From contig DAOTEJ010000005.1 of NCBI GenBank assembly GCA_035454085.1, forward strand, positions 1 through 64,000: a stretch of DNA of 64,000 bases. Direction: 5' to 3'. Below the pieces are notes generated by a model that worked only from the letters and a program-made list of their open reading frames with translations, did no database searches and was not told where the DNA came from. Of this stretch, positions 43,422-52,517 are shown piece after piece (within the stretch, counting starts at the first letter, position 1; every line of letters starts with the position of its first letter). The position numbers were made by a program, and so were the translations under genes. This stretch comes from DAOTEJ01 sp035454085. Its GTDB lineage: Bacteria; Pseudomonadota; Gammaproteobacteria; Burkholderiales; Burkholderiaceae_F.

Positions 43422-44336
43422 TCAGGCGGGCTGGCAGTCCGCCTCGTCCTCGGGAATCACGCTCACCGCCACCTTCAGCCGGTGCTCCCCGCCGCCGCGG
43501 ATCACGCCGCGCAGCGGAGGCACGTCGCTGTAGTCGCGCCCCACCGCCAGCCGCACGTGGCTCAGGTGGGGCACGAGATCGTTGGTCGGATCCAGATCCA
43601 GCCAGCCCTGGGAGGGGCTCCACGCCTGCACCCAGGCGTGCGAGGCATCGGCGCCTAGCAGTCGCGGCCGCCCCGGCGCCGGGCGGGTCAGGAGGTAGCC
43701 GCTCACATAGCGGGCCGGCAGGCCTCGCGCGCGCAGCACGCCGATCATCAGGTGCGCGTAGTCCTGGCACACGCCGTGGCGCTGGGCGAATACCGCTGCC
43801 AGCGGGGTGTGGACGTCGGTGACGCCCGGCTCGTACTGCAGATCTCCGTGAACGACGCGCATCAGGTCGAGTACCAGGTCCAGCCACGGCCGGCCCGGCG
43901 CGAATAGCTCGGCGGCGTAGCTGCGCGCCTGGGGCAGGAGGGGCACGTGGGGCGACGCGAAGACAAACTCGGACGTCGGCTCGAAGCGGCGACCCGACAC
44001 GTAGCGCATCGACTCGGCAACCTCTTCCCAGGGCGGACTGTAGTCGGACACCGATGGCGCCGCCGCGGGCGTGAGCACCACGCGGCTGTGCGCATCGACC
44101 ACGAACTCCTCGTGCGGCGCGTCGATGGTGAAGCAGGTGCGCAGGTTCCCGAAGACATCGTGCTGCATCTGCCGCCGCGCGGGCAGCGGATCGATCGTCA
44201 GGGCGTGCGCCAGCACCTGCTGCGCCGCGTCGCTCAGCGGACTGAGGTGCGCGAGGTGATGCGCCACATCGACCCGCGCGGCGTAGCGCGTGTGGGTGCG
44301 GTGATGCACATCGACCACGAGCGAGTCCGTCGTCAT
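43422..44336 (-). CDS. Transglutaminase-like protease (set A)
   Basis: This 304-residue protein has an N-terminal beta domain (HHRTHTRYAARVDVAHHLAH) and a transglutaminase core. The core carries the triad Cys190 (HGVCQDYAHLMIG), His233 (ASHAWVQAW) and Asp249 (WLDLDPTND). Family members are papain-like peptidases or amide-modifying enzymes. Its ATG overlaps the stop of the upstream ATP-grasp/alpha-E gene (ATGA), so the two are coupled. It is the last gene of the Anbu-linked block and resembles the transglutaminase at 51.7-52.5 kb. Confidence 0.9.
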   Translation of the reverse strand: MTTDSLVVDVHHRTHTRYAARVDVAHHLAHLSPLSDAAQQVLAHALTIDPLPARRQMQHDVFGNLRTCFTIDAPHEEFVVDAHSRVVLTPAAAPSVSDYSPPWEEVAESMRYVSGRRFEPTSEFVFASPHVPLLPQARSYAAELFAPGRPWLDLVLDLMRVVHGDLQYEPGVTDVHTPLAAVFAQRHGVCQDYAHLMIGVLRARGLPARYVSGYLLTRPAPGRPRLLGADASHAWVQAWSPSQGWLDLDPTNDLVPHLSHVRLAVGRDYSDVPPLRGVIRGGGEHRLKVAVSVIPEDEADCQPA

Positions 44337-46936
44337 GCGTTGAGCGTCCGGAATCCCGCCGCGTGGCTGAAGTAGCGCGCCACGATGTCGTCCGACAGTT
44401 CGTAGGCCTTGCTCGCGAGCGAATCGGCGAAGCGCGCAAGGACCTCGAAGCGCCCATCGGCCTGCTGGGCGCACAGTTGGGTGAGCGTTGGCCAGTCCGC
44501 GGACGAAGGCAGACGCGCCGCGGGCATTGCGGGGTCGGGCGGGAGGCGTTCCAGTTCCCGCCGCAGCACGTGCACGACGCGGGCCAAGGCGCGCGGGTTG
44601 GTCTGCTCCTGCACCAGCAGGTCGATCACCGCCGGCATCTCGAGCGTGCGCTGGTAGCGCGAGCGATAGGTGATGGTGCTGTCGAACAGCACCAGCAGCA
44701 GATCGAAGCCCTCATCGCGCTGTGCGGCACCGGTCGCGAAGAGCACCTGCAGGGCGTGAGCCTGTGCCGACAGGCGCTCGATCTGCCGCCCGATGGTCAT
44801 CAGGCGCCAGCCGTCGTCGTGCGTCATGTGGTCGGTCTGCGCGCCGGTGACGGCGTGCAGGTGCACCGAGAGTTCGCGCAGCACGCTCAGCGCCTCGTCG
44901 GAGCTCAGCACCCCGTCGGCCTGCGCCCGACGGCGCGCCTCGCGGAAGGACTGGACGGTGCCCACCAGCAGGCGCCAATGGTCGCCGGACAGGCGCTCGC
45001 GCAGCTGCCCCGCGGTGCGCAGCAGGGACTCGAGGTTGAACTCGACACCGCCTTCCTGCGTGCCGGGGTCGGCCAGGCCGGCGATCAGGGTGCGCTCGAA
45101 CACCGCCAGCGATTGCGTCGGTGAAGGCGTGCCCGGCGGCACCAGGTGAAAGTCCGCCGCCAACTGCTCGATGGCGTCGAGCAGCGGCGACGGGCCGCGG
45201 GCCTCGTCGGCCAGCAGGGTCAGCACGGCGCGCAGCAGACGCGCGCTGAACTCGGCGCGCTCGGCGTAGCGCCCCATCCAGTAGAGGTTTTCTGCCGCGC
45301 GCGAGCTCACCACGCGGCGCCGGCCCTCGATGTCCTCGGGCCGCAGGGCCTCGGGCAGCATCGAGTACTCGTCGACCGTGCCCTCGGTCTGCACCCAGAT
45401 GTCCTGGCTGCTGCCGCCGCGCTGCATCGACACGATCATCTGCTCGCGCCCCGCCACCCGCGTCATGCCGCCCGGCAGGGCGTGCCAGCCACCGGCGCCG
45501 TCGCTGATCGCATAGACGCGCAGCATCGCCGCGCGCGGCTGGAGGCGTCCCGTGCTCCAGGTCGGTGCCTGCGGCAGCGGCAAGTAGTCCTGCACGGTGT
45601 AGGCATCGGGATCGGCGGCGATGCGCTCGCGCAGCGCGCGCCGTGCCGCCTCGCCCAGGGTTGCACCGATCTGCGTGTCGAAGCCCGGCCGCGACGGCGT
45701 CGCGGCATAGGTCGGCTTGACCACCTTGTCGTGCAGCGCGTCGGCCACCGCCTCGAAGGCCGCCGCCTCTCCGCACCACCAGGTGTTCAGGGAGGGCAGC
45801 AGCAGCCTCGTCCCCTGCAAGTGCTCCGCGATCGCCGGCAGGAAGCCATGGATCGCGGGCGACTCGAGGAAGCCCGAACCCAGCGCGTTGGCCACCAGCA
45901 CCTGCCCGGCCCGGATCGCCTGCAGCAGGCCGGGCACGCCCAGGGTCGAATCGGCGCGCAGTTCAAGCGGATCGCAGAAGTCGTCATCGAGCCGGCGCAG
46001 GATGGCGTGCACCCGCTCGAGGCCGTGCAAGGTCTTGAGGTAGACGCGCTCGTCGCGCACCGCGAGGTCGCCGCCCTCGACCAGCGGGATGCCCAGGTAG
46101 CGCGCGAGGTAGGCGTGCTCGAAGTAGGTCTCGTTGTAGGGACCGGGCGTGAGCAGCACGATCCGCGCCGATCCGCGCTCGCCCGCGTCGCGCGGGCTCA
46201 TGCCGTCGAGCGTGTCGAGCAGGCGGCGGTACGTGGAAGCAAGCCGCTGCACGCGCAGTTCCCGGAAGGCCTCGGGAAACAGGCGCGAGACGATCAGCCG
46301 GTTCTGCAGCACGTAGCCCAGCCCGGACGGTGCCTGCGTGCGCTGCGCCACCACCCACCAGCGGCCGTCGGGCGCGCGCGCCAGGTCGAAGCCCACGATG
46401 TGGAGCAGCAATCCCCCGGCCGGCTGCGCGCCGACCAGCGGGCGCAAGTAGCCGGGGTTGCCGTGCACGAGCGCGGCGGGCAGCAGCCCCGCGCGCAGCA
46501 GGTGCTGCTCGCCGTAGACGTCGCCCATGATCGCCGCCAGCAGGGCGGCGCGCTGCGCCACGCCGGCCTCGATGCCGGCCCATTCCTGCGCGCCGATCAG
46601 CGTGGGCAGCAGGTCCAGCGACCACGGCCGCTGCGGACCGCCCTCCTCCGAGTAGACGTTGTAGGTGACCCCGTCTTCGCGGATGTGGCGCGCCAGCACC
46701 TCGGCGCGGCGCTCGAGGTCGTGCACCCCGATGACGCCCAGTTGCGCGAAGAAATGCCGCCAGCCATCGCGCAGGCTGCCGTCGGGCGCCCGCAGCAGGT
46801 CGTAGTGGCCCGGCCGCGCAGGCAAGGCCAGCCCCGCCACGAGTGCGGCGACGTCGTCCGGAAGGTCGAAGCTGAAGTGGGTCTGCGCCAAGTCTGTCGT
46901 CCACGGAGGTAGCTGCCACGCGAGCGCCGCGAGCAT
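44333..46936 (-). CDS. Fused circularly permuted ATP-grasp and alpha-E protein (set A)
   Basis: This 867-residue fusion has a circularly permuted ATP-grasp domain in about residues 1-515. Segments include VTYNVYSEEGGPQRPW, VLLTPGPYNETYFEHAYLAR, VHAILRRLDDDFCDPLELR and LRVYAISDGAGGWHALPGGM. An alpha-E domain from about 540 (SSRAAENLYWMGRYAERAEF) fills the rest. ATP-grasp enzymes form carboxylate-amine bonds through acyl phosphates, so a peptide ligase is predicted. The same two domains are separate genes at 52.5-54.9 kb. The 208-base gap upstream may hold its own promoter; none was found. Confidence 0.9.
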   Translation of the reverse strand: MLAALAWQLPPWTTDLAQTHFSFDLPDDVAALVAGLALPARPGHYDLLRAPDGSLRDGWRHFFAQLGVIGVHDLERRAEVLARHIREDGVTYNVYSEEGGPQRPWSLDLLPTLIGAQEWAGIEAGVAQRAALLAAIMGDVYGEQHLLRAGLLPAALVHGNPGYLRPLVGAQPAGGLLLHIVGFDLARAPDGRWWVVAQRTQAPSGLGYVLQNRLIVSRLFPEAFRELRVQRLASTYRRLLDTLDGMSPRDAGERGSARIVLLTPGPYNETYFEHAYLARYLGIPLVEGGDLAVRDERVYLKTLHGLERVHAILRRLDDDFCDPLELRADSTLGVPGLLQAIRAGQVLVANALGSGFLESPAIHGFLPAIAEHLQGTRLLLPSLNTWWCGEAAAFEAVADALHDKVVKPTYAATPSRPGFDTQIGATLGEAARRALRERIAADPDAYTVQDYLPLPQAPTWSTGRLQPRAAMLRVYAISDGAGGWHALPGGMTRVAGREQMIVSMQRGGSSQDIWVQTEGTVDEYSMLPEALRPEDIEGRRRVVSSRAAENLYWMGRYAERAEFSARLLRAVLTLLADEARGPSPLLDAIEQLAADFHLVPPGTPSPTQSLAVFERTLIAGLADPGTQEGGVEFNLESLLRTAGQLRERLSGDHWRLLVGTVQSFREARRRAQADGVLSSDEALSVLRELSVHLHAVTGAQTDHMTHDDGWRLMTIGRQIERLSAQAHALQVLFATGAAQRDEGFDLLLVLFDSTITYRSRYQRTLEMPAVIDLLVQEQTNPRALARVVHVLRRELERLPPDPAMPAARLPSSADWPTLTQLCAQQADGRFEVLARFADSLASKAYELSDDIVARYFSHAAGFRTLNA

Positions 46937-47144
46937 CCGCCGCCGCGCGCTGTGGCGCCGTGCGGCAGGCGACTCACTTCGCCTGCCCGCGGCCCCGGTC
47001 CGGGGTCTAGCCTAAGGGCACCGCACCGCCGCGGCGAATCAGACCGCGCCAAGCGTTGTGCCGGCGCATCGCCAGGCCTGATTCCTCACCCACCGCGTCG
47101 GGCCCCTAGGGGTGCGGAGGAAGGCGCCCTGCCAGGCGCCCGCC

Positions 47145-50100
47145 TCAGGTGCGCCGCAGGTCGAGCGTGAACGGGAACTCGAGGCTGCGCTGCGGCGGCG
47201 GCACGACGGCGCGGCCGGGCGTGTGCCCGGTCTTGAAAAAGCGCGCCAGGCGGCGGCTCTCGGCCTCGTAGGCGTTGACCGGAAAGGTCTCGTAGTTACG
47301 CCCGCCAGGGTGCGCGACGTGGTACTGACCGCCTCCGAGGGAGCGCTGCGTCCAGGTGTCGATGATGTCGAAGGTGAGCGGCGCGTTCACCCCGATGGTC
47401 GGATGCAGGGCCGAGGACGGCTGCCACGCCCGGTAGCGCACGCCAGCGACGAACTCGCCCACCCGCCCGGTGGGCTGCAGCGGCAGGGCAACCCCGTTGA
47501 CCGCCACCCGATGGCGGCTGTCGTTGAGCCCGCTCGCCTTGACCTCGATGCGCTCCAGGGAGGAGTCGACGTAGCGCACGGTGGAGCCCGCCCCGCCCTC
47601 CTCGCCCATCACGTGCCAGGGCTCGAGCGCGGCGCGCAGGCTCAGCGCCACGCCCGCGGCCGCCACCTCGCCGTAGAGCGGGAAGCGGAACTCGAAGTGC
47701 GGCGCGAACCATGCGGGGTCGAAGGCGTAGCCGGCCTCGCGCAGTTCCTCCAGAACGTCGGCGAAGTCCTGCTCGACGAAGGTAGGCAGCATGAAGCGGT
47801 CGTGCAGTTCGGTGCCCCAGCGCGTCAGGCGCGCCACGTAGGGCTTCTTCCAGAAGCGCGCCACGAGGCCCCGCAGCAGCAACTGCTGCGCCAGGCTCAT
47901 GCGGGCGTGCGGCGGCATCTCGAAGGCGCGCAGCTCGACCAGGCCGAGGCGGCCGGCGGGCCCGTCGGGCGAGTAGAGCTTGTCGATGCAGAACTCGGCG
48001 CGATGGGTGTTGCCGGTCACGTCGATGAGCAGGTTGCGCAGGCTGCGGTCGACCAGCCACGGGGGCGCCGCCTCGCCGCTTTCGCGGCGTCGGCGCGCGA
48101 GCTCGGCAAGCGCGATCTCGAGCTCGTAGACCTGATCGTTGCGCGCCTCGTCCACCCGCGGCGCCTGGCTGGTCGGGCCGATGAACAGCCCCGAAAACAG
48201 GTAGGACAGCGACGGGTGGTTGTGCCAGTAGGCGAGCAGGCTCGCCAGCAGATCGGGCCGGCGCAGGAAGGGGCTGTCCGCCGGCGTGGCTCCGCCCAGC
48301 ACGATGTGATTGCCTCCGCCGGTGCCGGTATGGCGCCCGTCGAGCATGAACTTTTCGGTGGTCAGGCGCGTCTGGCGCGCGGTCTCGTAGAGAAACTCGG
48401 TGTGATCGACCAGCTCGTCCCAGCCGTGCGCCGGATGGATGTTGACTTCGATGACGCCCGGATCCGGGGTCACCTGCAGCACCTTCAGGCGCGGGTCGCG
48501 CGGCGGCGGATAGCCCTCCAGCACGATCTTCACGGACAGCTCGGCCGCGGTCGCCTCGATGGCGCTCAGCAGCTCGAGGTAGTCCTCCAGGATGGGCAGC
48601 GGCGGCATGAAGACGTGTAGCAGGGCTGTCTTGCCGCCATGTTCGGCCTCGGCGCTCGGCCCGTTGGCGCGCTGCGGATCGCGCACCTCCACGCACAGCG
48701 CGGTGCGCTCGCTGCCGTCGGCCGACTCGCCACGCGCCGGCGGGCGCTCGGCGCTTGCGGCGGCACCGTTCGCGCCGGCCCCGCTCGCCGCGGCGCCGCC
48801 GGAAGCCGCGTCTGCGCCGCCCGTAGCGCCCTTCTTGGGGGCGCGCGCCTCGCCCGGATGCTCGAAGCCCGCCTGGAGCGCGACCGCGCCACCCTCGGCG
48901 AACCCGCCACCCTCTTCGTGCGGTGCGTACTTCGCGTCGATGTCGGCATGCAGCGGCAGGGGGCCGCGCGGATCGAATGGATCGCGTTCGTGCGGGTTCG
49001 GACGCTCGCTCTTGGCCACCCAGGGCAGAGCATCGAGCGGCAGCCGGTAGCCCATGGGCGAGTCACCCGGCACCAGGTACATGTGCTCGTGGCGGAAGAA
49101 CCAGGGCCGGCTGACCCAGGTCGGCTTGGCGCCCTCGGCGCGTCGTTGGCGCGCCAGCGGCAGCACGTAGCCGGTGGGCGTGGCAAGACCATCGCCAAAG
49201 ACGCGACGCAGGCGCACGCGCTCCAGTTCGTCGTCCAGTCGCGAGTCCTCGGGATCGACGTTCACCGGCAAACGGCGTTCGCGCCACTGGTAATAGGCCT
49301 GGTCTTCGTAGCCTGGCCGCACGAAGCGCGGATCCAGGCCCAGGCGGCCGGCCAGGCGGTGGACGAACTTTCGCGCGTCCTCGTCGCCCATGCGCACGGT
49401 ATCGCGCTCGTCGGCGAACAGCTTCGGATCCTGCCAGCACGGCTGCCCGTCGGCGCGCCAGTAGGCCGACAGCGCCCAGCGCGGCAGTTGCTCGCCGGGG
49501 TACCACTTGCCCTGGCCAAAGTGCAGGAATCCGCCGGCGCCGTAGCGCTCGCTCAGGCGCTCGATCAGGACGGTGGCCAGCCTCCGCTTGGTGGGACCCA
49601 GCGCAGCGGTATTCCACTCCGCGCCGTCGCGGTCATCCACCGACACGAAGGTCGGCTCGCCGCCCTGCGTCAGACGCACGTCGAGCGCGGCAAGCTCGGT
49701 GTCCACCTGGCGGCCCAGAGCGTCGACCGCCTGCCATTGCTCTTCGCTGTAGGGCTTGGTGACACGCGGCGCCTCGTAGATGCGCGTGATGGCCATCGTG
49801 TGGCTGAACTCGACCTTGCAGTCGTCGACCGCCCCGGTGATCGGCGCCGCGGTGGACGGCTCAGGCGTGCAGGCCACCGGCAGGTGGCCCTCGCCTGCCA
49901 GCAGCCCCGAGGTCGGATCGAGCCCGATCCAGCCGGCGCCCGGCAGGTAGACCTCGCACCAGGCGTGCAGGTCGGTGAAGTCGTGATCCGTGCCCGAGGG
50001 GCCATCGAGCGACTTCTGGTCGGGCTTGAGCTGGATCAGGTACCCCGACACGAAGCGCGCCGCGAGCCCCAGGTGGCGCAGCGTCTGCACCAGCAGCCAG

Positions 50101-50651
50101 CCGGTGTCGCGGCACGAGCCGCAGCCGAGCTCGAGCGTCTGCTCCGGCGTCTGCACCCCCGGCTCCATGCGGATCAGGTAGCGGATGTCGCGGTGCAGCC
50201 GCTGGTTGATGCCCACCAGGAAGTCGATCGTGCGCTGCTCGCGGGTGTCGATGCTCGCGAGGTACTCGCGCCAGCGGGGCGTCAGTTCGTCGCACGCCAG
50301 GTAGGGCGCGAGGTCGTGGGCGAGCCCCGCCTCGTAGCGAAACGGCGTGTTCTCGGCGCTCGGCTCGAGGAAGAAGTCGAACGGGTTGTACACCGCCATC
50401 TGCGCGACCAGATCGACCGTGACCTTGAACTCGGTCACCTTTTCAGGAAAGACGACTCGCGCCAGATAGTTGGCGAACGGATCCTGCTGCCAGTTGATGA
50501 AGTGCGGCTCGGGCTCGATGCGCAGCGAGTACGAGAGCACCGACGTGCGGCAGTGGGGCGCCGGCCGCAGCCTCACCACCTGTGGCGACAGTTCGACGCG
50601 GCGGTCGTAGCGGTAGTGGGTGACGTGATTCAGTGCGACATGGATCGACAC
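47145..50651 (-). CDS. Transglutaminase with DUF2126 domain
   Basis: This 1168-residue protein joins an N-terminal transglutaminase domain to a large C-terminal DUF2126 region. The triad is Cys180 in GCGSCRDTGWLL, His229 in LHAWCEVY and Asp245 in LDPTSG. DUF2126 motifs include RLTQGGEPTFVSVDDRDGAE, TGTGGGNHIVLGGATPADSP and NHPSLSYLFSGLFIG. The latter half resembles glutamine synthetase-like ligase folds in published family analyses. Residues about 600-645 are an Ala/Gly-rich spacer. It starts 126 bases after the Anbu gene. Confidence 0.92.
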   Translation of the reverse strand: MSIHVALNHVTHYRYDRRVELSPQVVRLRPAPHCRTSVLSYSLRIEPEPHFINWQQDPFANYLARVVFPEKVTEFKVTVDLVAQMAVYNPFDFFLEPSAENTPFRYEAGLAHDLAPYLACDELTPRWREYLASIDTREQRTIDFLVGINQRLHRDIRYLIRMEPGVQTPEQTLELGCGSCRDTGWLLVQTLRHLGLAARFVSGYLIQLKPDQKSLDGPSGTDHDFTDLHAWCEVYLPGAGWIGLDPTSGLLAGEGHLPVACTPEPSTAAPITGAVDDCKVEFSHTMAITRIYEAPRVTKPYSEEQWQAVDALGRQVDTELAALDVRLTQGGEPTFVSVDDRDGAEWNTAALGPTKRRLATVLIERLSERYGAGGFLHFGQGKWYPGEQLPRWALSAYWRADGQPCWQDPKLFADERDTVRMGDEDARKFVHRLAGRLGLDPRFVRPGYEDQAYYQWRERRLPVNVDPEDSRLDDELERVRLRRVFGDGLATPTGYVLPLARQRRAEGAKPTWVSRPWFFRHEHMYLVPGDSPMGYRLPLDALPWVAKSERPNPHERDPFDPRGPLPLHADIDAKYAPHEEGGGFAEGGAVALQAGFEHPGEARAPKKGATGGADAASGGAAASGAGANGAAASAERPPARGESADGSERTALCVEVRDPQRANGPSAEAEHGGKTALLHVFMPPLPILEDYLELLSAIEATAAELSVKIVLEGYPPPRDPRLKVLQVTPDPGVIEVNIHPAHGWDELVDHTEFLYETARQTRLTTEKFMLDGRHTGTGGGNHIVLGGATPADSPFLRRPDLLASLLAYWHNHPSLSYLFSGLFIGPTSQAPRVDEARNDQVYELEIALAELARRRRESGEAAPPWLVDRSLRNLLIDVTGNTHRAEFCIDKLYSPDGPAGRLGLVELRAFEMPPHARMSLAQQLLLRGLVARFWKKPYVARLTRWGTELHDRFMLPTFVEQDFADVLEELREAGYAFDPAWFAPHFEFRFPLYGEVAAAGVALSLRAALEPWHVMGEEGGAGSTVRYVDSSLERIEVKASGLNDSRHRVAVNGVALPLQPTGRVGEFVAGVRYRAWQPSSALHPTIGVNAPLTFDIIDTWTQRSLGGGQYHVAHPGGRNYETFPVNAYEAESRRLARFFKTGHTPGRAVVPPPQRSLEFPFTLDLRRT

Positions 50652-50777
50652 GGCAGGATCCTTCGAGGATGGACTTGCACGGGCCCGCTGGCGCAGGCCC
50701 GCCTTCTTACATTGCAGGCAATTCGCGTGCCTGCGTCACCGCCTCGCCGCCCGCGGCGGCCCGGCCCGGTGCACCGC

Positions 50778-51653
50778 CTAGCGCGGTGCGCGTGCCCGAC
50801 CCGTCTGCGCGAGCAATTGCAGGGCGACGCCTTCGGATTCGTCACCGGCGAGCGCGGGGGGCAGCGGCGCCCTCACCGGCTCGCTCGCATGGGTCTCGAG
50901 ACGCGCCGCATTGGGCGCCGCGAGCGCGTCGCGCCAGATCGGATCGGGGATCTCCTGGAACACCTGCTTGAGGCGCGTGCCCCAGGTGTCGCGGATCAAC
51001 TGCATGTACTGGTTGCCCTGGTCGACCTTGACGAACTTGGTCACCCGCAGCGCACCCGTCTCGTAGACAAGCAGGTCCAGCGGCAGGCCCACCGAGATGT
51101 TGGAGCGCAGGGTCGAATCCATCGAGATCAGCGCGCACTTGGCCGCCTCGTCGAGGGTGGCCGACGGCGTGATCACCCGGTCGAGGATGGGCTTGCCGTA
51201 CTTCGACTCGCCGATCTGGAAGTAGCAGCTCTCGGGGGTGGCCTCGATGAAGTTGCCCGCCGCGTAGATCAGGAACAGCCGCGGCGCCTCGCCGCGCACC
51301 TGTCCGCCGAGGATGAAGCTCGCGTTGAAGTCGATGCCGAAGCTCTTCAGCGCCTCGCCGTCGCGGGTGTGCACCGCGCGCACCGCGTCGCCCACCACAT
51401 GCGCGGCCTCGGCCATGCTCAGGGCGCTCCACACCGAGGCATCCTCGGGCCCGCATCGCTCGCACACCGCCTGGCGCACCGCCTGGGTGATGGCAAGGTT
51501 GCCGGCGCTCATCAGCACCAGCATGCGCTCGCCCGGGTGCTCGAACACGGTCATCTTGCGGAAGGTGGAAATCTGGTCCACGCCCGCGTTGGTCCTCGAG
51601 TCGGACAGGAACACAAGGCCCATGTCCAGCTTCATCGCCACGCAGTAGGTCAT
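50778..51653 (-). CDS. Anbu-type proteasome homologue
   Basis: This 291-residue Ntn-hydrolase of the proteasome-like Anbu/BPH group begins MTYCVAMKLDMGLVFLSDSR. After removal of Met1 the nucleophile would be Thr1, with Asp17 and Lys32 in the expected catalytic positions. Internal segments GIDFNASFILGGQVRGE and ESKYGKPILDRVITPSATL match Anbu. Anbu is longer than HslV because of a C-terminal extension, present here. Anbu genes are known to neighbour alpha-E, ATP-grasp and transglutaminase genes, as seen. Its substrate is unknown. Confidence 0.93.
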   Translation of the reverse strand: MTYCVAMKLDMGLVFLSDSRTNAGVDQISTFRKMTVFEHPGERMLVLMSAGNLAITQAVRQAVCERCGPEDASVWSALSMAEAAHVVGDAVRAVHTRDGEALKSFGIDFNASFILGGQVRGEAPRLFLIYAAGNFIEATPESCYFQIGESKYGKPILDRVITPSATLDEAAKCALISMDSTLRSNISVGLPLDLLVYETGALRVTKFVKVDQGNQYMQLIRDTWGTRLKQVFQEIPDPIWRDALAAPNAARLETHASEPVRAPLPPALAGDESEGVALQLLAQTGRARAPR

Positions 51654-51682
51654 GCGCTCGCCGTCCCTTGTTGCTGATGCAC

Positions 51683-52504
51683 TCAGTTGCCCGGCTTGGG
51701 ACGATCTCCGTCCGGCCGCAAGGGGCGTATGTTGACACGCACCTCCAGGGCCTCTTCGCCGCCCCCCAGCCGCACGCCCCGCACGGGGCCGGCCGAGTCG
51801 TAATCGCGCCCCACCGCCAGGCGCGCGAGCTGGTCCGAGGCAAAGCCGCGGTGGGTGATGTCGTAGCTCACCCAGCCCTGGCCCTCGACCCAGGCGTCGG
51901 CCCAGGCGTGGCTTGCGGCCAGCGGCGCGTCGGCCCGGTAGTAGTAGCCCGAGACGTAGCGCGCCGGGACCCCGCGCGCGCGGCAGGCTGCGATGAACAG
52001 GTGCGCGTGGTCCTGGCATACGCCGCGCCCGAGCTCGAGCGCGCGCTCGGCGCTGCTGCCCGCGTCGGTGTGGCCGGGCGCGTAGCGCACTTGCTCGAAG
52101 ACGGCCTGCGCCAGTTCGAGCAATCGATGGCGATTGGCGCCGCGCCAGTGGCGGGCCGTGAACTCGCGCACGCGCTCGCCGGCCTCGGTCAGCGGCGTGG
52201 CCGCCAGATAGGCAAAGGCGGGCAGACCCGAGCGGTCCTGCAGGGCGCCCTCGTCGAGGGCGTCGACCTCGACCTCGCCCAGCGCCTCGATCACCACTTC
52301 GTCATGCGGCGCGTGCAGTGCCAGGGTGTGGGTGGCGTTGCCGTAGGCGTCCACGTGCTCGGCCAGGGCGCCGGGCGCGGTCAGCCGCCACCGCACAACC
52401 CGCTGGTGGGCCTCGGCGCGCGGCGTCACCCGCAGCGTCTGAACGGTGGACTGCGCGGGCCGGGAGTAGCGGTAGACCGTGCGGTGCAGGACCGAGAGCA
52501 GCAT
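51683..52504 (-). CDS. Transglutaminase-like protease (set B)
   Basis: This 273-residue protein starts MLLSVLHRTVYRYSRPAQST, the typical beta N-domain. The triad is Cys163 (GRGVCQDHAHLFIA), His199 (ASHAWADAW) and Asp215 (WVSYDITHRG). It is shorter than the set A paralogue but has the same layout and the same C-terminal VGRDYDSAGPVRGVRLGGGE. The ATG at 52504 is 13 bases after the alpha-E stop. It lies between the alpha-E and Anbu genes. Confidence 0.91.
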   Translation of the reverse strand: MLLSVLHRTVYRYSRPAQSTVQTLRVTPRAEAHQRVVRWRLTAPGALAEHVDAYGNATHTLALHAPHDEVVIEALGEVEVDALDEGALQDRSGLPAFAYLAATPLTEAGERVREFTARHWRGANRHRLLELAQAVFEQVRYAPGHTDAGSSAERALELGRGVCQDHAHLFIAACRARGVPARYVSGYYYRADAPLAASHAWADAWVEGQGWVSYDITHRGFASDQLARLAVGRDYDSAGPVRGVRLGGGEEALEVRVNIRPLRPDGDRPKPGN

Positions 52505-52517
52505 GCGCGCCCGGGTT

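Noticed and set aside
47123..47140. Two GGCGCC palindromes just after the DUF2126 gene as a terminator
   Set aside because: The stem is only 6 bp and no T tract follows on the minus strand.
50690..50720. G+C-rich inverted repeat between the Anbu and DUF2126 genes as a terminator
   Set aside because: The stem (CGGGCC/GGCCCG) is short and not followed by T residues on the coding strand; it may still form weak structure.
48639..51677. Plus-strand open frame of 1012 codons opposite the DUF2126 and Anbu genes
   Set aside because: Crosses two real genes and a gap on the other strand; no recognisable motif.
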